From CAZHAC01 sp964383855 (GTDB lineage Bacteria > Chloroflexota > Dormibacteria > Dormibacterales > Dormibacteraceae): 32,984 bases of DNA. Within the stretch, counting starts at the first letter, position 1, and every line of letters begins with the position of its first letter. The notes beneath the pieces were generated by a model. That model searched no databases. It was given only the letters and a program-made list of their open reading frames with translations, and had not been told where the DNA came from. Made by a program: the position numbers and the translations under genes. Location of the stretch: assembly GCA_964383855.1 (NCBI GenBank), contig CAYLIP010000028.1, positions 1 through 32,984 of the forward strand, given 5' to 3'. This document shows, piece by piece, positions 30,307 to 32,984 of this stretch.

Positions 30307-30917
30307 CCGAGCGAGTAGATCGCGGGCAGCTCGCGGTAGAGGCCGGCGTAGTCGAGGCCGTACCCGATCACGAAGAGGTCCGGTATGGAGAAGCCGGTGA
30401 AGTCGATGGCGACCTCCTCCTCGCGCCGGGCGGGCCGGTCGAGGAGCGCCGCCAGGGAAACGCTGGCCGGCCGGAAGGCCTTGAGCTTGCGCATGATCAC
30501 GTTGATCGTCCGCCCGGAGTCGACGATGTCCTCGACCAGCAGCAGGTGGCGTCCGGTGAGCGGGCCGTCGACCATGTGCGCGAAGCGGACCTTGCCGCTC
30601 GAGCTGGTGCCGCTCCCGTAGCTCGAGGCGCGCACGAACTCGAGCTCGGCGGGAATGCTCAGGCTGCGCAGCAGGTCGGCAGCGAAGACGGCCGCGCCCT
30701 TTAGGATCACGATCAGGACCAGCGGCTGGTCGATCTCCGAGTAGCGCTCGCTGATCTCGGCTCCGAGCGCTTGCACGCGGCGGGAGATCCGCCGTTCCGA
30801 GATCAGGGGCTTGCCCTCCACGGGCGGCCTCGGGGTGCTGGGCCGGGTCGAGGGGGCCTCGCCGGCCGCGCCGCTCTCGGCTCTGGCGGGCGTGGGGTGC
30901 GTGAGGACCTCCGGCAT
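30303..30917 (-). CDS. hpt: Hypoxanthine phosphoribosyltransferase
   Basis: A 204-residue purine-salvage enzyme that converts hypoxanthine or guanine plus PRPP to IMP or GMP. The PRPP loop is LLLVEDIVDSGRT; ILKGAAVFAADLLR and FVIGYGLDYAGLYRELP are also typical. The first 35 residues are a Pro/Ala-rich extension not normal for the family; GTG 30821 would give a standard 172-residue protein. A TAGACT box (30931-30936) precedes ATG 30917. It is the last gene of a minus-strand run. Its stop shares CTAG with the MGMT-Ada stop. Confidence 0.92.
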   Translation of the reverse strand: MPEVLTHPTPARAESGAAGEAPSTRPSTPRPPVEGKPLISERRISRRVQALGAEISERYSEIDQPLVLIVILKGAAVFAADLLRSLSIPAELEFVRASSYGSGTSSSGKVRFAHMVDGPLTGRHLLLVEDIVDSGRTINVIMRKLKAFRPASVSLAALLDRPARREEEVAIDFTGFSIPDLFVIGYGLDYAGLYRELPAIYSLG

Positions 30918-30928
30918 GAATGGGCTGC

Positions 30929-31663
30929 TCAGTCTACCAGTGGAGGGAGCGGGCCGACGCTCGCGGCGGCCGCGGTTCGGCGCCGGTAACTGGAGCCGTG
31001 GAAGCGGCTGAAGCCGCCGTCGAAGTTGATCGCGCGCCCCCCTCCGTAGACGTCCGGGCGCGAGCCGCCATGCGGCTTGTGGCCGTGCACCAGGCGCCGG
31101 GCGCCGCACCGCTCGAGCCAGCTGGCGAGGCGATGCTGACTGCCGCGGAAGACCAGGCCGGGCGAGAGGATGTCCCAGAGCTGGTCCTCGCCGCCGCTCT
31201 CGAGAAGCCGGCGTCCCTCGGCATTGACCGCTTCCACCGGGTCGCCCGGCCGCTCCTCGATCAGGCGGGAGTAGAGATCGGTGTCCGAATGCTGGGCTAG
31301 CGTGCCGTCCGGCAGCCGCAGCAGCAAAGGCCGCGCCCGCAGCCACTCCACCAGGCCGGGATCCTTCTCGAGCTCGGCCATCTCGTGGGGGTGGCCGCCG
31401 ATCGAGAGCCAGTAGGGCATGCGGCTGCGATCCCGCAGAGCCCACAGCATCATCATCTCGTGGTTGCCCAGCAGCACCTCGCTCTGGGGGCGGTCGCGCG
31501 CGTAGCGCAGGGCGCCCACACCGAACATCCCGCCGTCGACCAGGTCGCCCAGGAAGACGGTCCGCCATTCCGCCGCCGGGTATGGCTTCAGGGCGCCGAA
31601 CAGGCGCTCCAGGTCCCCGTGGACGTCGCCCACGATCAGGATCGGGAGCTCTGCGCCAGCCAA
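30929..31663 (-). CDS. PPP-type metallophosphoesterase
   Basis: A 244-residue calcineurin-like phosphoesterase with metal-binding GDVHGD (12-17), GDLVDGG (39-45) and GNHE (66-69), and a C-terminal VHGHKPH. The second motif normally ends DRG; the Arg is Gly here. PPP members hydrolyse phosphoproteins or dinucleoside tetraphosphates. TTG 31663 is the only in-frame start just before LPILIVGDVHG, and it lies 28 nt inside the upstream Nmad3-like gene. HPRT starts 11 nt after its stop. The substrate is unknown. Confidence 0.88.
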   Translation of the reverse strand: MAGAELPILIVGDVHGDLERLFGALKPYPAAEWRTVFLGDLVDGGMFGVGALRYARDRPQSEVLLGNHEMMMLWALRDRSRMPYWLSIGGHPHEMAELEKDPGLVEWLRARPLLLRLPDGTLAQHSDTDLYSRLIEERPGDPVEAVNAEGRRLLESGGEDQLWDILSPGLVFRGSQHRLASWLERCGARRLVHGHKPHGGSRPDVYGGGRAINFDGGFSRFHGSSYRRRTAAAASVGPLPPLVD

Positions 31664-32292
31664 AGGGCTCTCAGCAGCCGCTCCGGCTCGCCCTCCAGCC
31701 GGCGCACGGCCCGGGTGTGGGAGGCGAGCGACTGCTGCTCGGTGCGGCCTGGATTCCAGGCAATCCTCAGCAGGCGGCCGGCGAGATCGCGATCGAAGGG
31801 CAGCGCGCGGCCGAAGAGGCGGCTGCGCGCGCTGCCGCGAAAGACCGCGAACCGGTTCCATGTGCCGGTGGCCCGGCCTCGGCGGACATGCGCGTTGGCG
31901 TCCCACCAGCCGGGCCCAGGGTCCCTGGCCACGTCGCGGAGCACGGCGTCGATCTCCAGCCCGCCGACCAGGTGGATCGTCCCTCCGACGCGGGCCGCGA
32001 AGACGACCAGGTCGCCCGGCTCGGCCCGCCGCAGGCTGAAGGACCGGCCGGCGGTGGCGCAGTTGTCGCCGTAGGTGGCGGGGCGCCCACGCAGGTCGGG
32101 GTCGAGGTGGACGGCGCGGTCGGCCCAGGACGCCGGCGGCGCCAGGTCGGGAAGGTCGCGGTAGCGCAGCATCGGCGGCGCCCAGGCCACCGGTTCGGGG
32201 ATGGGCGCGAGCGTGAATGTGTGATCGGGGTTGAGGGTCGAGCGCACCGCGTGCCCGGCGTTGGCGCCGATGTTCGCCAGGTAGGCGGCCAT
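31636..32292 (-). CDS. Nmad3-like protein (putative nucleotide-modification-associated)
   Basis: A 218-residue protein starting MAAYLANIGANAGHAV, with PIPEPVAWAP, YRDLPDL, HLDPDLRG, TYGDN, PGDLVVFAARV, NAHVRRG and VFRGSARSRLFGRA. This order of motifs resembles my memory of the Nmad3 family, predicted to work with modified nucleotides or DNA; I could not verify it. No signal or TM is seen. ATG 32292 follows TACTAT by 7 nt. The downstream phosphatase start lies inside this gene, so they are co-translated. Confidence 0.65.
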   Translation of the reverse strand: MAAYLANIGANAGHAVRSTLNPDHTFTLAPIPEPVAWAPPMLRYRDLPDLAPPASWADRAVHLDPDLRGRPATYGDNCATAGRSFSLRRAEPGDLVVFAARVGGTIHLVGGLEIDAVLRDVARDPGPGWWDANAHVRRGRATGTWNRFAVFRGSARSRLFGRALPFDRDLAGRLLRIAWNPGRTEQQSLASHTRAVRRLEGEPERLLRALWLAQSSRS

Positions 32293-32298
32293 CCGGTC

Positions 32299-32305
32299 GA
32301 TAGTA
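32299..32305. promoter_or_regulatory. Shared near-symmetric -10 box for two divergent genes
   Basis: The 7-mer GATAGTA reads GATAGT on the plus strand (32299-32304), 6 nt before GTG 32311. On the minus strand it reads TACTAT (32305-32300), 7 nt before ATG 32292. One AT-rich box could thus melt for both leaderless transcripts. Confidence 0.5.
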
Positions 32306-32310
32306 AGGGC

Positions 32311-32919
32311 GTGCCCGCGACCTATGCCGTGATCGGAGGCGAGGCGGCCGGCGACTTCCACGCCCGGCAGCTGCGGCGGGCGGCCGCCGCCGGGGCCATC
32401 GACGGCGACGTCCTCCTGGTCGAGCGAGACTGGGCCGCCTTCCTTCGCGAGTGGCTGGCCGGCGCCTCTCCAGAGGATCACCTGGTGCCGGCGCCGATGG
32501 CGCCGCACCTGCTCTGGGAGTGGCTCGCGGAGGCCGTGGGGGCGGCACCGGCCGAGCCGCCCGCGGGCTGGCGCCTGCCCTTCGAGTCGGCCGGCCCGCC
32601 CGGCGTCAGGTTCCTCTCCGCGGCGGGATGGACCTGTCCCGCCACCTGCGTCGAGCCGGCGCACTGCCCGGCCATTCACGCGCCCCGCGACTGGGACCTG
32701 GCCGAGATGATCGAGGCGCGGGCGGCCGAGGAGGGATGGGAGCCGGCGGTCTTTCGCTGCCTTCACCTGACGCACGGGGTGGGGACGGTCCCGGTGCGCT
32801 CGCTCCTGGCCGCGCGCGACCGGGTGGGCCGGCTCCCGGGGGGAACGCGGGTGCTGGTGGCCACGAGTTCCCGGTGCCACGCCGCGGTCGGGGGCCTGAG
32901 GGTCACGCGCAGCGGGTAA
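32311..32919 (+). CDS. Unrecognised five-cysteine protein
   Basis: A 202-residue protein I cannot assign. It starts with a nucleotide-binding-like strand-loop-helix, YAVIGGEAAGDFHARQL. A Cys cluster follows: C109, C113 and C119 in WTCPATCVEPAHCP. Then FRCLHLTHGVGTVPV has C150 with H152 and H155, and TSSRCHAAVGG has C189 and H190. The spacing could bind Fe-S, zinc or haem. VATSSRCHAAVG seems likely to be conserved. GTG 32311 fits GATAGT upstream. tRNA-Trp starts 15 nt after its stop. No function is assigned. Confidence 0.7.
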   Translation: MPATYAVIGGEAAGDFHARQLRRAAAAGAIDGDVLLVERDWAAFLREWLAGASPEDHLVPAPMAPHLLWEWLAEAVGAAPAEPPAGWRLPFESAGPPGVRFLSAAGWTCPATCVEPAHCPAIHAPRDWDLAEMIEARAAEEGWEPAVFRCLHLTHGVGTVPVRSLLAARDRVGRLPGGTRVLVATSSRCHAAVGGLRVTRSG

Positions 32920-32922
32920 ACT
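32917..32922 (+). promoter_or_regulatory. Candidate -10 box TAAACT for tRNA-Trp
   Basis: TAAACT includes the stop codon of the Cys-rich gene and ends 12 nt before the tRNA 5' end. Confidence 0.35.
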
Positions 32923-32934
32923 CTCTCACGGCCT

Positions 32935-32984
32935 AGGGGCGTAGCTCAGTCTGGTCAGAGCGCCGGTCTCCAAAACCGGATGCC
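32935..32984 (+). tRNA. trnW: tRNA-Trp (anticodon CCA), 3' truncated by window end
   Basis: AGGGGCG starts the acceptor stem, T8-A9 follow, then a D arm GCTC...GAGC. The anticodon stem CCGGT/ACCGG encloses loop CTCCAAA with anticodon CCA at 32970-32972. The T arm and 3' acceptor strand lie beyond the window. The sequence closely resembles bacterial tRNA-Trp. In many genomes this tRNA precedes secE-nusG; that cannot be checked here. Confidence 0.93.

Noticed and set aside
31664..32548. N-terminal extension of the phosphoesterase frame
   Set aside because: The extension overlaps the Nmad3-like gene in another frame and is Arg/Pro-rich, so the phosphoesterase starts at TTG 31663.
1..32984. CRISPR array, insertion sequence, prophage or integrase
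   Set aside because: I saw no regularly spaced direct repeats, transposase or phage structural genes. The only repeats are short motifs.

Overview
The window is about 33 kb of very GC-rich, densely coded bacterial chromosome. It contains one 100-N scaffold gap (23564-23663), so it comes from a draft or metagenome assembly. Gene content (F420-type PPOX protein, luciferase-like flavin oxidoreductase, CysA2-like thiosulfate sulfurtransferase, AidB-like acyl-CoA dehydrogenase, secreted phospholipase C/phosphatase) and many apparently leaderless starts fit an actinobacterium or a Chloroflexota/Dormibacterota-type soil bacterium. The phylum cannot be fixed from the sequence alone. I see no IS element, prophage, CRISPR array or rRNA. 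No stretch over 300 bases lacks a gene.

Layout, left to right. 1-860: end of an unknown gene coupled to a Nudix hydrolase. 958-2618: secreted phosphoesterase followed by a strong hairpin. 2729-4321: AidB-like acyl-CoA dehydrogenase. 4441-8823: a run of six overlapping genes (LLM oxidoreductase, DUF488, membrane protein, GreA, M24 peptidase, Fur-family regulator). 8878-12440: a coiled-coil protein with W-rich repeats, a membrane protein, a MoaD/ThiS-like protein and a Ni/Co permease. 12487-14568: an AIM24 protein facing a macro-domain/DapF-like pair. 14733-16833: sulfurtransferase and a substrate-binding lipoprotein. 16855-18716: small enzymes (GNAT, PPOX, ABM monooxygenase) and a CxxC miniprotein. 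18822-21034: 5'-nuclease, SRPBCC protein, FNT channel. 21031-23295: cupin, two-TM protein, nitronate monooxygenase and a second Cys miniprotein. 23306-25445: gapped alpha/beta hydrolase and a TM/TPR-like protein. 25470-28872: peptide ABC transporter (binding protein and two permeases, no ATPases). 29015-30306: ECF sigma factor coupled to an MGMT-Ada fusion. 30303-32292: HPRT, PPP-type phosphoesterase and an Nmad3-like protein, in one minus-strand run. 32311-32984: an unknown Cys-rich protein and the start of tRNA-Trp.

Most interesting points: (i) a DapF homologue in which both catalytic cysteines are serine; (ii) an ECF sigma factor translationally coupled to a methyltransferase with an Ada zinc domain at the C-terminus, the opposite of the E. 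coli Ada order; (iii) two divergent genes whose start codons lie 18 bp apart around one near-symmetric -10 box; (iv) a recurrent -10-to-start-codon spacing of 6-10 nt, indicating widespread leaderless transcription; (v) an Nmad3-like/phosphatase/HPRT cluster next to an unrecognised five-cysteine protein.
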